Source: Promethearchaeia archaeon (lineage in GTDB: Archaea; Asgardarchaeota; Lokiarchaeia; Sigyniarchaeales; SOKP01). Taken from it: a stretch of 64,000 nucleotides of DNA. The position numbers were made by a program, and so were the translations under genes. Positions 52,213 through 60,933 of this stretch are shown here, one piece after another (positions within the stretch are counted from its first letter, which is position 1; each line of letters begins with the position of its first letter). Location: assembly GCA_029856125.1 (NCBI GenBank), contig JAHQWJ010000141.1:18053-82052 (forward strand). Reading direction: 5' to 3'. The notes beneath the pieces were generated by a model. That model was not told the DNA's origin and did no database searches. It saw only the letters and a program-made list of their open reading frames with translations.

Positions 52213-53943
52213 TTACATCTTTCTTAAAGCTTTTTTATCGACTTTGCCTACTGTTGTTAATGGCAATTGAGCTAGAAATTCAATAATTTTGGGAACTTTA
52301 TATTTTGCTAAATTGTCTTGAGCATATTTTAAAATATCTGCTTTAACTACTTCAGAAGCTTGGTAACCTTCTTTAAGCAGCACATACAATTTAACTATTT
52401 CTGAACCAGGACGATCTGAGTCTGGGATTCCAACAGTTGAACATAACTCAATTGCGGGATGTTTATTCATCTTGTCGTCAACTTCCACGCTAAATACTTT
52501 AAATCCACTTACAATTATCATGTCTTTTGTTCGATCAACTATTCTAATATATCCATCCTCATCCATCACACCTACATCACCAGAATAAAACCATCCATTT
52601 ACAAGAGCATTTTCAGTTTCTTTTGGTTTATTCCAATATCCTTTAAATATCTGAGGGCCTCTAATAGCAATCTCACCTGGTGTCTCTATAGGAACTTCCT
52701 TATTTCGGTCTGTAACATCTACTAATTTTACTTCAGTGTTAGGAAGCGGAACTCCTACAGTTCCGATTTTCTTCTCTCCAAGGTAGGGATTGAAAGTTAC
52801 TCCTGGAGATGCTTCTGTCATTCCATAAGCTTCCATGATTTTTCCTCGACCTATAACAGCTTCAAATTCATTTATACTTTTAGTAGGGAAAGGAGCCGCG
52901 CCAGATATACACCCTATAACAGAGCTTAAATCTAATTTTTTAAATTTCCGATTTTTTAGAAGCAACATATAAAGTGTTGGAACATTATACAATAGTGCAA
53001 TCTTTCCTTCATATTCTTTCATTTTACCAGTCATATAATTTGTATCTCGTGGATCAGGAACTAAAATTTGAGCAGCACCCATAAACACACTCTGAAGGCA
53101 AAATTGTAAACCCGCTAAATGGAAAAAAGGAAACCCTGACATGTAAATGTCTTCACCGGGATTAGCACCCGGTTCAAACCAATGAGCTACTATTTGCATT
53201 ATTTGTATTAAATTTCGATGAGTTAATATCGCCCCCTTAGGAGGACCAGTCGTTCCACCAGTGTATTGAAGTAATAAAACATCTTCTGGACCTATTTCAA
53301 CATCAGGAGATTTATCATTTGGATATTTCTCCACAATATCTTTAAAGGCATAGTATTTGATACTATTAATTGGTTCAACTTTTCCAGAAGGGATTTTTCC
53401 TATTTTAATTAGTTGTTCTTTCATAGCGGGTTCTAAATCCATAACATCAGCTACATTAGTAGTAATCACAATTTTTACATCTGTGTCCCCCGTTTGAAGC
53501 GCTTCCCTTACTTTCTCTTCGTAAAAAGAGTCTAAAGTAATTATCGCAACCGCCCCACTGTCTTTTAACTGATACCTTATTTCATTTGGTTGCAATAAAA
53601 AGTTCATCCCTGAAGCAGCGCATCCAGCGTAAAAAGTTCCAAATAGCGCTACGATAAATTGGGGAAGATTTGGTAAATTTATTACTACGCGTTCTCCTTT
53701 TTTTACTCCATTCTCAAAAAGAAAGTTAGAAAAACTGTTAATATATTTTTCTGCTTCTTTAAAAGTCGCACAAGAACCTTGAAAATCGTAGCATAAACTA
53801 TTAGGGAATTTATTAACCGTACGTTTCATCATTTCTGCTACAGAATAATACTCTAGATCAATATTTGGTTTTACATGAGCATCGTAAGATTTTATCCATA
53901 TTTTTTCCGAATATGGACTCTTTTTGGTATTTTCACGTGTCAT
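52213..53943 (-). CDS. Long-chain acyl-CoA synthetase (AMP-forming)
   Basis: A 576-residue protein from ATG 53943. AMP-binding motifs: LQYTGGTTGPPKGAILTHRN (P-loop), AYGMTEASPG, GWFYSGDVGVMDEDGYIRIV, DRTKDMIIVSG, and the C-terminal acyl-activating lysine in TTVGKVDKKALRK. It converts a fatty or similar acid, ATP and CoA to acyl-CoA, AMP and PPi. Length and order match long-chain FadD-type enzymes. No operon partner. Confidence 0.92.
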   Translation of the reverse strand: MTRENTKKSPYSEKIWIKSYDAHVKPNIDLEYYSVAEMMKRTVNKFPNSLCYDFQGSCATFKEAEKYINSFSNFLFENGVKKGERVVINLPNLPQFIVALFGTFYAGCAASGMNFLLQPNEIRYQLKDSGAVAIITLDSFYEEKVREALQTGDTDVKIVITTNVADVMDLEPAMKEQLIKIGKIPSGKVEPINSIKYYAFKDIVEKYPNDKSPDVEIGPEDVLLLQYTGGTTGPPKGAILTHRNLIQIMQIVAHWFEPGANPGEDIYMSGFPFFHLAGLQFCLQSVFMGAAQILVPDPRDTNYMTGKMKEYEGKIALLYNVPTLYMLLLKNRKFKKLDLSSVIGCISGAAPFPTKSINEFEAVIGRGKIMEAYGMTEASPGVTFNPYLGEKKIGTVGVPLPNTEVKLVDVTDRNKEVPIETPGEIAIRGPQIFKGYWNKPKETENALVNGWFYSGDVGVMDEDGYIRIVDRTKDMIIVSGFKVFSVEVDDKMNKHPAIELCSTVGIPDSDRPGSEIVKLYVLLKEGYQASEVVKADILKYAQDNLAKYKVPKIIEFLAQLPLTTVGKVDKKALRKM

Positions 53944-54130
53944 TTTTTATCAAATTTTAATATTTTTTCAATATAATTAACGAAATTCGATAATAACTTC
54001 ATTGTCACAACGCTATTTAAAACTAATCATCAGATATCATCCACTAACAGTTATAATAGTTAATTTCAGGAAAGCTTATAAGATAAATAAAAAAAAAGTT
54101 TGAATTATTTATTTACATATCCAAAATACC

Positions 54131-54442
54131 CTAGCCCTTTACTTTCTTAGCCAATTGAACAGCTATAGGGATTAATTCTTTGGTATCCATTGCTGGTTCG
54201 ATTTTAAAGAATTTAAATATTCCTGGTTTAGCAATTCTCCATGCGTTAACATTATTCATTAGAGCTTCAACGCTTTCTGCTTCTGAAACTGAAATACCCC
54301 ATAATCCAGGGGCCATATACCACGCAAGAGTTTCAACCCCTTCGGCAGGATATAATTTTCTTTTCATAAGATCTACTCCGATTTCCGCTAATGCAGACGG
54401 ATCAAATTCTGGGTTAAGTTCAAAATAACTTATAAATCTCAT
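54131..54442 (-). CDS. DUF3303-like small protein
   Basis: A 103-residue protein from ATG 54442. MRFISYFELNPEFDPSALAE, GVETLAWYMAPGLWGISVSE and ALMNNVNAWRIAKPGIFKFF fit the small dimeric alpha-beta-barrel family with DUF3303/GYD-like layout. Function unknown. It has its own promoter-like AT-rich upstream region. Confidence 0.55.
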   Translation of the reverse strand: MRFISYFELNPEFDPSALAEIGVDLMKRKLYPAEGVETLAWYMAPGLWGISVSEAESVEALMNNVNAWRIAKPGIFKFFKIEPAMDTKELIPIAVQLAKKVKG

Positions 54443-54598
54443 TATTTTTCAATTTATTTTTGTATTTTAATTAGATTTCAGAGATGCAATTTTATGAATT
54501 ACATCAATTCTATGCTAATGCAATTAATTATTTAAATTTTACATTAATGTATGCGTTGATCATTAACTCAGTTAAAAAAAAGAAAAAAAAGAAAAAAA

Positions 54599-55132
54599 TT
54601 AGTATTGTTCTACTTCAACTTCAGTAGATTTATATCCTTTTCCACAAAAAACACAATAAGCAGTTCCATTTTCTTTCAATTGTTCAAGCATCCTCTCGGT
54701 ATATTGACTTCCACACTCACTGCAAAACACAGCATCAGGCTGAACAATTTGAATTTCTTTCTGCATTGGTTTAATAATCTCTTGTTCCTCGTAAGATTGT
54801 TGGGGAGCTTTTGATTGCTCACAACATTTTTTATCAGAGGATTCCTTGATAGGTTTAGGTTTACCAGAAATCTCATAATAAAGTTCTTCAAAAAGCTTAT
54901 AAAGACCAGTGAATATTCCTTTTAGTAAAAGATATACTCCTTTTAGGATATAGTAAACTAAATAAGCCACTCCTTTAAGTGTATAGTATACAATGATTAC
55001 TGATAGGATTATCGCACCAACTACAGCCATTATTACGAAAACTTGAGCGTATATGGGTAAGGCCAAAAACCAAGTTATAGTCTCTTGCCAATACAATAGA
55101 GCTTGATCTGCTATTTGATTCCAATCAACCAT
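54599..55132 (-). CDS. Membrane-anchored zinc-ribbon protein
   Basis: A 177-residue protein from ATG 55132. Two adjoining hydrophobic helices at about 17-65 (ALPIYAQVFVIMAVVGAIIL, then YYTLKGVAYLVYYIL) anchor it in the membrane. The C-terminal part has AVFCSECGSQYTERML and TAYCVFCGKGYKS, four Cys forming a zinc ribbon, preceded by a Gln/Glu-rich linker. Function unknown; similar small proteins occur in archaea as possible membrane-associated adaptors. Confidence 0.7.
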   Translation of the reverse strand: MVDWNQIADQALLYWQETITWFLALPIYAQVFVIMAVVGAIILSVIIVYYTLKGVAYLVYYILKGVYLLLKGIFTGLYKLFEELYYEISGKPKPIKESSDKKCCEQSKAPQQSYEEQEIIKPMQKEIQIVQPDAVFCSECGSQYTERMLEQLKENGTAYCVFCGKGYKSTEVEVEQY

Positions 55133-55263
55133 TTTTAATCACTTCTCTCATTCATTTTTATTACTTATATTTTAATTAAAAGAAGTCTGAAGTCAATTAT
55201 AAAAAAAATGGAGTCCAGTTTTTAGGTCTATTTTTAAATAAAATTGAAAGATATTTATAGCCG

Positions 55264-56676
55264 TTAAATTTCAGTATTTTTATTCAGATTTTTGTTTGAT
55301 TTACTAAAATCATACATAAATTTAAACGCCTTTATTGCATGGCTTATCTGAGTCATTATTGGAATTTTATATTTATCCGAATGTTTTAAAAAGTACTCAA
55401 GAACCCAACGGGAACCAAAAACACAAGTAATAACTGGTTTATTCAGCCCATTTGAAAGATTTCTCATTTCCCTCAAGTGTGGTGTTATCGGTATAGAAAA
55501 TGTTTCTAAAGGTTTTTGAGGAACAGCGAAAATGTGTAGTAAAGCATCTACACTGTCATCGTTTAATATTGCTTTTAACGATTGACTAAAAGTCGTAAAT
55601 AAAGAAGGGCCCAAATCGACAGGATTCTTCAAGGATGTCCAATTGGGTGAGATAGATTTCATCTCTTTGATTGTAGACTCACTTAAAACTGCAAGTTTTA
55701 GTCCTAGTTTTTCAATTTCGTCGCATGCTAATATACCTAAACTTCCAGAAGATGTAATTATTGCGATATTCTTTCCTTTAGGTAAGGGTTGAGTAGCAAA
55801 TACTTGAGCGATATCAAACATCTCGTAAAAGTTATTTACGCGATAAATGCCGGAATATTGTTTGAAAATTGCATCGTAAATTTTATCGTCTCCAGCGATA
55901 GAGCCAGTGTGACTCTTTATTGCGTTAGAACCAATTTCGCTGCGACCATTTTTTAGAATCAAAACAGGTTTAGTCAATTTTTTTAATATTTCTATTAACT
56001 TTGGTCCTCGTTTCACGCCTTCTAAATAAACAGTTATTACATTAGTATTTGTATCTTTCTCAAGATACTCCAGCATATCAATCTCATCAACATCTACTTT
56101 GTTTCCAAGAGTTATAGTTTTCGAAAAACCAATATTCTGACTCGCTGACCATTCAACGAATATATTTCCTAACACACCTGATTGTGCAATGATAGAGATA
56201 GTGCCCCCTTCTATAGATTGATCAAAATCTATTTCTGTGGTCGTAAATTTGTTGTTAAAATTAGTAACACCCACGCAATTAGGACCAATTATTCTTACAT
56301 TCGAGTTTTTAGCGATTACCTCTATTTCTTCTTGGATTTTAACAAATTTTTCGATACCTGTTTCAGCAAAGCCGGCAGTTTCTATAATTATTCCTTTAAC
56401 TCCTTTTTTGACAGAATCCTTCACTATTTGAAGCACGTATTCATTCCTTACTACGACAATTGCTAATTCGATAGCATCTGGTATATCATTAATATTTTTG
56501 AACACTTTATGACCAAAAACAATATCTTTATTTGTATTTACGGGATATGTTTTAAAATTCGAATTCAATAAATATTTTGTCATTGTATAACCAAATTTGA
56601 AGGTATCTGAGGCACCAACAATAGCAATAGATTTAGGGTTAAAGAAAACATCTAAATCAGTTATTTGATCGTTCAT
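55264..56676 (-). CDS. Acyl-CoA synthetase (ADP-forming), alpha-subunit-like
   Basis: A 470-residue protein from ATG 56676. CoA-binding and ligase parts: LDVFFNPKSIAIVGASDTFK, RIIGPNCVGVTNFNNKF, IAQSGVLGNIFVEW, KSHTGSIAGDDKIYDAIF with the phosphorylated His region, and IITSSGSLGILACDEI. It corresponds to the alpha subunit of ADP-forming acetyl/acyl-CoA synthetase, which makes ATP from acyl-CoA; the ATP-grasp beta subunit is not in the window. Length ~470 matches alpha-only proteins. Confidence 0.87.
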   Translation of the reverse strand: MNDQITDLDVFFNPKSIAIVGASDTFKFGYTMTKYLLNSNFKTYPVNTNKDIVFGHKVFKNINDIPDAIELAIVVVRNEYVLQIVKDSVKKGVKGIIIETAGFAETGIEKFVKIQEEIEVIAKNSNVRIIGPNCVGVTNFNNKFTTTEIDFDQSIEGGTISIIAQSGVLGNIFVEWSASQNIGFSKTITLGNKVDVDEIDMLEYLEKDTNTNVITVYLEGVKRGPKLIEILKKLTKPVLILKNGRSEIGSNAIKSHTGSIAGDDKIYDAIFKQYSGIYRVNNFYEMFDIAQVFATQPLPKGKNIAIITSSGSLGILACDEIEKLGLKLAVLSESTIKEMKSISPNWTSLKNPVDLGPSLFTTFSQSLKAILNDDSVDALLHIFAVPQKPLETFSIPITPHLREMRNLSNGLNKPVITCVFGSRWVLEYFLKHSDKYKIPIMTQISHAIKAFKFMYDFSKSNKNLNKNTEI

Positions 56677-56844
56677 AATTTAATTTGTCCCTTTAAAAAG
56701 AATATATAAAAGATTGTAATTTATTGAACTTAAAATTTAGTTTTGAATGTTGAAACTATATTGTTTTCGAAATTAGGGGTATTTATATTCTAAGACGTAA
56801 ATAAATGGTAAGACGAAAAATTAATTTATTTTTTTTAAAATTGT

Positions 56845-57399
56845 ATGGAAGCAATAACAACTCATAAATATATTCAAGTTATTTGTCCTGTCTGTAAGTC
56901 GAAAGATGTTATACAAATTCCTAAATCAGTGATAAATAATGCAACGCAACTAACTACCGTATCAGTACCAAAAGGTAAAATTTGCCAACACCATTTTCAA
57001 TTGTTTTTAGACAAAAATTTTGTAATAAGAGGGTACCAAAAAGTAGATTTCCAACTAAACCAAAAGAAGGATAAACAAGATAAGTTTGATTCTAAAAAAC
57101 ACTTTGTTGACAGTTTAGAGCTCTATAAATCCAATGTTTTAGATAAGACTAACCCTAAAACTATACCAAGAAAGCCAGATATTTATATGGATAAGAAATT
57201 TGTTGATTTAAAAGTTAAGATTAAATCTAAAATGACTTTAAAGGAAATTTACAATGAATTTTGGGAATTTATAGACGAAAACAACGAAACATTTCGAAAA
57301 TTCATTCTGAAAGATAGAAGAAGAAGGGTAATTTTAAGCATGAATGATTTTTCGCAAAAAACCGAGAATCAACTACTTGAAATTTCTCCTAAAAACTGA
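56845..57399 (+). CDS. Asgard-type CPxC/VPxG zinc-domain protein, function unknown (short form)
   Basis: A 184-residue protein from ATG 56845. The first 70 residues share C14PVC17, VPKG at 41-44, C47 and HH at 49-50, then LFLDKNFVIRGYQKVDF, with the protein at 17472, in the same register. The rest is Lys-rich and helical (MTLKEIYNEFWEFIDENNET), different from the longer relative. Such a module with varied C-termini suggests a shared adaptor. It is followed after 110 bases by the ABC exporter operon. Confidence 0.6.
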   Translation: MEAITTHKYIQVICPVCKSKDVIQIPKSVINNATQLTTVSVPKGKICQHHFQLFLDKNFVIRGYQKVDFQLNQKKDKQDKFDSKKHFVDSLELYKSNVLDKTNPKTIPRKPDIYMDKKFVDLKVKIKSKMTLKEIYNEFWEFIDENNETFRKFILKDRRRRVILSMNDFSQKTENQLLEISPKN

Positions 57400-57509
57400 A
57401 TTATTGATAATTTAGGTAAGAAGTTTTTTATAAAAATTAGGCTATATATCTTTTAGTTAGTTTTTAAATCTTAAAATTTTTAGAATATTTCTTTTGAGAG
57501 CTTGGCTTA

Positions 57510-58661
57510 ATGACTATAAGTGGATTAATTCAAAAAGAATTTAATAGAATTAAATCTGATAGAAGAACGCTAATTCTTTTATTTAGCATTCCTATGATAC
57601 TAATAGTTATTTTTGGGCTGACTACGGGCGTTGGTCCTACAAAATTTTTTACAGCGGCAATCATAAGCCGCGATGAAATGCCTACGTACGATGATTTTCC
57701 CTCAAATTCTACTGATTATGATAACATTTTTATCTCGATAATGGAGCATAATACGACAACATGGGACCTATATCGCCAGTTTAATTCCACGAATATTGAA
57801 GAATATCACCAAGCTTTTAATAGTTGTTTTTATATGCTAAAAAATGAGCTTATAGACGTTTTCATCATACTTCCACAAAATTTTTCAGAATCGATTGCGA
57901 ATAACTCTAATCCCGTGTTAATCTATTACATCGATGGTTCTGATTCTAGCGCCGTTGGTGCGTTAGAAGTTGCGATCCAGGAACCTCTCGCTTTATTTAG
58001 AGTGGAAATAAACATGATCGAAAATTTTACTATAATGGTCCCTCACCTGGAATTCGGCGTGCCATCGTGGGAATCTCAATTATTAAACTACGCATTATCT
58101 CTAATTCTACCTATAATTATAGTAGGAACTACTATGAACCTTACATCCTTATCTATTGTTTCAGAGGGTCCACTACCAAGGATGCTTATAACCCCAACAG
58201 CAAAGAGGGATATAATTTTGAGTAAACTAATAGCAAATACAGTAATAATGATTATGCAGGCTACAGAAATATTTATCATGACGTCTTTTTTTGGTTTATA
58301 TAGCCTGGGCTCACTTTTTGATTTTTATCTAGTTTTAATGTTGATTGGGTTTAGTGGAGTTGCTATTGGTTTATTTATTTCAGCTATTAGTCCAACTGAG
58401 CAGGGAGCTAACCAAATGTATCTAATGATGTTTATCGTAATTATTATTTTCTCAGGAACGCTATTATCTGTAGACTCCTTAGGAGGAGCGAAATTTCTAG
58501 CAGATTTTCTACCTTTAAGTCATGCTGCAGTATTGATTACTGACATCACTTTAAGAGGATTACCACTAAATTTAGAGCATGTATTATTTCTGCTAATGAT
58601 TTCTTTAGTCTTTATTACTATTGCCTACATCGCTTATAAATTTAAAAAACTGGAGGTATAA
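57510..58661 (+). CDS. ABC-2 type permease of the toroid-associated exporter (1)
   Basis: A 383-residue permease from ATG 57510. Helix 1 lies at about 21-42 (LILLFSIPMILIVIFGLTTG), followed by a ~150-residue extracytoplasmic domain with several N-x-S/T sites, then about five helices in 190-380 including LSIVSEGPLPRMLITPTAKR, the ABC-2 hallmark before the core helices. It ends GLEHV-type and is co-transcribed with the next gene; the downstream start site overlaps its stop region. Confidence 0.87.
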   Translation: MTISGLIQKEFNRIKSDRRTLILLFSIPMILIVIFGLTTGVGPTKFFTAAIISRDEMPTYDDFPSNSTDYDNIFISIMEHNTTTWDLYRQFNSTNIEEYHQAFNSCFYMLKNELIDVFIILPQNFSESIANNSNPVLIYYIDGSDSSAVGALEVAIQEPLALFRVEINMIENFTIMVPHLEFGVPSWESQLLNYALSLILPIIIVGTTMNLTSLSIVSEGPLPRMLITPTAKRDIILSKLIANTVIMIMQATEIFIMTSFFGLYSLGSLFDFYLVLMLIGFSGVAIGLFISAISPTEQGANQMYLMMFIVIIIFSGTLLSVDSLGGAKFLADFLPLSHAAVLITDITLRGLPLNLEHVLFLLMISLVFITIAYIAYKFKKLEV

Positions 58662-58664
58662 ATA
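58652..58664 (+). promoter_or_regulatory. Shine-Dalgarno site before a non-standard start codon
   Basis: GGAGGT at 58652-58657 lies inside the end of the first permease gene. It is followed after four bases by ATA (58662), ATC (58665) and ATT (58668), all in the frame of the next permease. No ATG, GTG or TTG lies there; the first standard codon, TTG 58722, is 64 bases from this site. Confidence 0.6.
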
Positions 58665-59897
58665 ATCATTAGAAGAGAAAAAAAGTCCAAACGACCTTCA
58701 GGCGGAGAAAGCGGTAAGGAATTGCATCTAAAGAACAGTGTTATAAGGTTGCTCAACCAAATTAAAAAAGAATTTCGTCTATTATGGACAGATAAGTTTA
58801 ACATTTTCATAGCATTAATTGTACCTCCTCTTGTTGTAGTTTTGATAGGAGTAACCGCTACTGGTTCTGGAAACCTTGCCGATCCTATTGATTGCGTTGT
58901 TGTTTCCTATGATTCAAATACTTTTATTGAAGAAAATAATTTCACAGAGTCAAACCTAGATGATTATAATCTTAAATATGTCGAGGCTGTTAATTCTTCA
59001 AATTTATTGAACCTTGTCCAATTTTTTAACGCTACTGAGGATATATATGCGATGGAGACCGCGAGAGGTTATATGATTTCTAAAAGGATTACCATTATTA
59101 TAGCTATACCTGTTGATTTTTCTGAGTTAATAAGTTGGGGATATCCAGGTTTAATCGATTGTATAACAGATTCTTCAGATGTCCAAAAAATTCAAGTTAG
59201 CTTAAATGCTGTCTACGATTCGATTAAAATTTTTGTCTCCCAGAATAATTTAACACCTCAATTTGAACTTAATGGGTTTGAGGAATTTTCGATTCCTGAA
59301 AACTACAGCTCGGGGTATAATAATATGATGGTATTAGTACTATCCTTTATGATAATAGGCGTTGGTATGGTCTCAACAATCTTAATTATCGTTCAAGAAA
59401 AGCCCGTTGCAAGACTATTACTCACGCCAGTTAAAAGAATTGAGATTCTATTAGCAAAATACATAACTTACATTAGCATTTTAATCGTTCAAAACATTTC
59501 GCTCGTAATGACCGCTTTAAGCTTTGGTTTATATTTAGTAGGAACGGTATTTGATTTGTTTTTAGCTTTATTTATTTTAGGCTTTGCCGGTCTTTCAATT
59601 GGTATCTTTATTAGTACCCTCAGTAAAACTAAAACCCAAGCAAATCAGTTATTTTTTGCTACCTTTCTTTTATTGATTCTTTTAAGCGGTATTTTCATCC
59701 CCATTGAAGCTATGCCGATATACTTACAAGCTATAGCGTATGTACTCCCATTATCTCACGGAAGCCCTTTAATTACGGGAATAATTACTAAAGGAAAATC
59801 AGTATTTGGTTTTGATTTCTTTTCTCTTTTAGGAGTTAGTGTTGTTCTCGTAGTGTTGTCATTTATTTTGTTTCAGAGAAGAAAATACGAGGTGTGA
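58662..59897 (+). CDS. ABC-2 type permease of the toroid-associated exporter (2)
   Basis: Read from 58662, where the good GGAGGT site places the start (ATA, ATC or ATT); TTG 58722, preceded too closely by AAGGA, is the alternative. From TTG it has 391 residues; from 58662 about 20 more, IIRREKKSKRPSGGESGKE, a basic stretch. Core: first helix IFIALIVPPLVVVLIGVTAT, large extracytoplasmic domain, then helices with IVQEKPVARLLLTPVKRIEI, the ABC-2 hallmark. Same architecture as the preceding permease, so a heterodimeric channel is likely. The ATPase gene follows after one base. Confidence 0.85.
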   Translation: MIIRREKKSKRPSGGESGKELHLKNSVIRLLNQIKKEFRLLWTDKFNIFIALIVPPLVVVLIGVTATGSGNLADPIDCVVVSYDSNTFIEENNFTESNLDDYNLKYVEAVNSSNLLNLVQFFNATEDIYAMETARGYMISKRITIIIAIPVDFSELISWGYPGLIDCITDSSDVQKIQVSLNAVYDSIKIFVSQNNLTPQFELNGFEEFSIPENYSSGYNNMMVLVLSFMIIGVGMVSTILIIVQEKPVARLLLTPVKRIEILLAKYITYISILIVQNISLVMTALSFGLYLVGTVFDLFLALFILGFAGLSIGIFISTLSKTKTQANQLFFATFLLLILLSGIFIPIEAMPIYLQAIAYVLPLSHGSPLITGIITKGKSVFGFDFFSLLGVSVVLVVLSFILFQRRKYEV

Positions 59898-59898
59898 T

Positions 59899-60933
59899 AT
59901 GGAGACTACCGATAATTCGAACAATACAATGGTAAAAGTAGAAAATTTAGATGTCATATTCGGAAAAAAGCATATTGTTCATGATGTCTCATTTAATGTA
60001 GAAGAAGGGGAGGTCATTGGGATGTTTGGAATATCTGGAGCTGGAAAGACAACTATAATAAGGGTATTAACCTGTCAGATTGAAAAAAAAAACTGGAATG
60101 GCAATGTATTAGTTACTGGTCTATCTCCTAGTAAAAAGGGAAACCACTCAAAAATTTTGAGCAATATCGGGTATGTTCCTCAATTAGAACTACTAAATCT
60201 ATATTTTGAACTAAATCCCATGGTTAATGTTGAAATTTTTACATCTACTTATGGAATGGATAAAAAAGAAGCTAAATTAACAGCTGAAAAGCTATTTAAC
60301 ATATTAGATATCCCCAAAGACACCTGGAAAAAAAGGGTTAAGAAGATGAGTGGCGGGGAAAAAAAGCGATTATCAATGGCCATTGGTTTAATTCATCACC
60401 CACAAGTTTTATTTCTTGACGAACCCACTACAGGGGTCGACGCATCTAAGCGCTACGATATACTTAGTTACCTAAAGAAGTTAAACCAGCAGTTAAATAC
60501 GACAATGTTTATAATTACTCACGATTTAGAAGCAGCGCTAATATGTGATAAAAGTGCTATTCTAAGAGAAGGAAAATTGCTTGAGTTCGATACTCCACAA
60601 AATCTAATAAACTCATTACCGAGTAATGGTTTGGTAGCAAGAATTTCAATAGAAAATTTAAATCAAGAGATAATTAAGACTATTCATAAGTATCCTTCTA
60701 TAGAAAAAGTATTAAGGGTTGGAAACGAGACTATCGAAGTTTTAATGGAAGATTTTGAACATAACTTACCTAAATTGATGAAGTTCTTGTTTGAAAATAA
60801 TTTCAAAGTTTATTCCATGAGCAGAGACGTTGCTAATTTTAGAAGATACTTTCAAATTAGAATACAGGAAGAAGAAGAAATTGAAAATCGCAAAAATAAT
60901 TCTGAACTAATGAATGGAGGTGATAGTCAATAA
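59899..60933 (+). CDS. ABC transporter ATPase of the toroid-associated exporter
   Basis: A 344-residue protein from ATG 59899, behind GAGGTG. Walker A GISGAGKTT near 47, VPQLE (Q-loop), signature MSGGEKKRLS, Walker B VLFLDEPTTGVDA, and ITHDLE switch. About 90 residues after the ATPase core form an accessory domain (LNQEIIKTIHKYPSIEKVLR). It should pair with the ATPase domain of the next protein to power the two permeases. Its stop lies in the overlap with the next frame. Confidence 0.92.
   Translation: METTDNSNNTMVKVENLDVIFGKKHIVHDVSFNVEEGEVIGMFGISGAGKTTIIRVLTCQIEKKNWNGNVLVTGLSPSKKGNHSKILSNIGYVPQLELLNLYFELNPMVNVEIFTSTYGMDKKEAKLTAEKLFNILDIPKDTWKKRVKKMSGGEKKRLSMAIGLIHHPQVLFLDEPTTGVDASKRYDILSYLKKLNQQLNTTMFIITHDLEAALICDKSAILREGKLLEFDTPQNLINSLPSNGLVARISIENLNQEIIKTIHKYPSIEKVLRVGNETIEVLMEDFEHNLPKLMKFLFENNFKVYSMSRDVANFRRYFQIRIQEEEEIENRKNNSELMNGGDSQ
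60916..60932 (+). promoter_or_regulatory. Shine-Dalgarno site before an ATA start
   Basis: GGAGGTGAT at 60916-60924 is followed after five bases by ATA at 60930 and, three bases on, ATA at 60933, in the frame of the toroid-ABC gene. An in-frame TAG at 60924 blocks any start further upstream, and no ATG, GTG or TTG is found before the first transmembrane helix. Confidence 0.6.
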
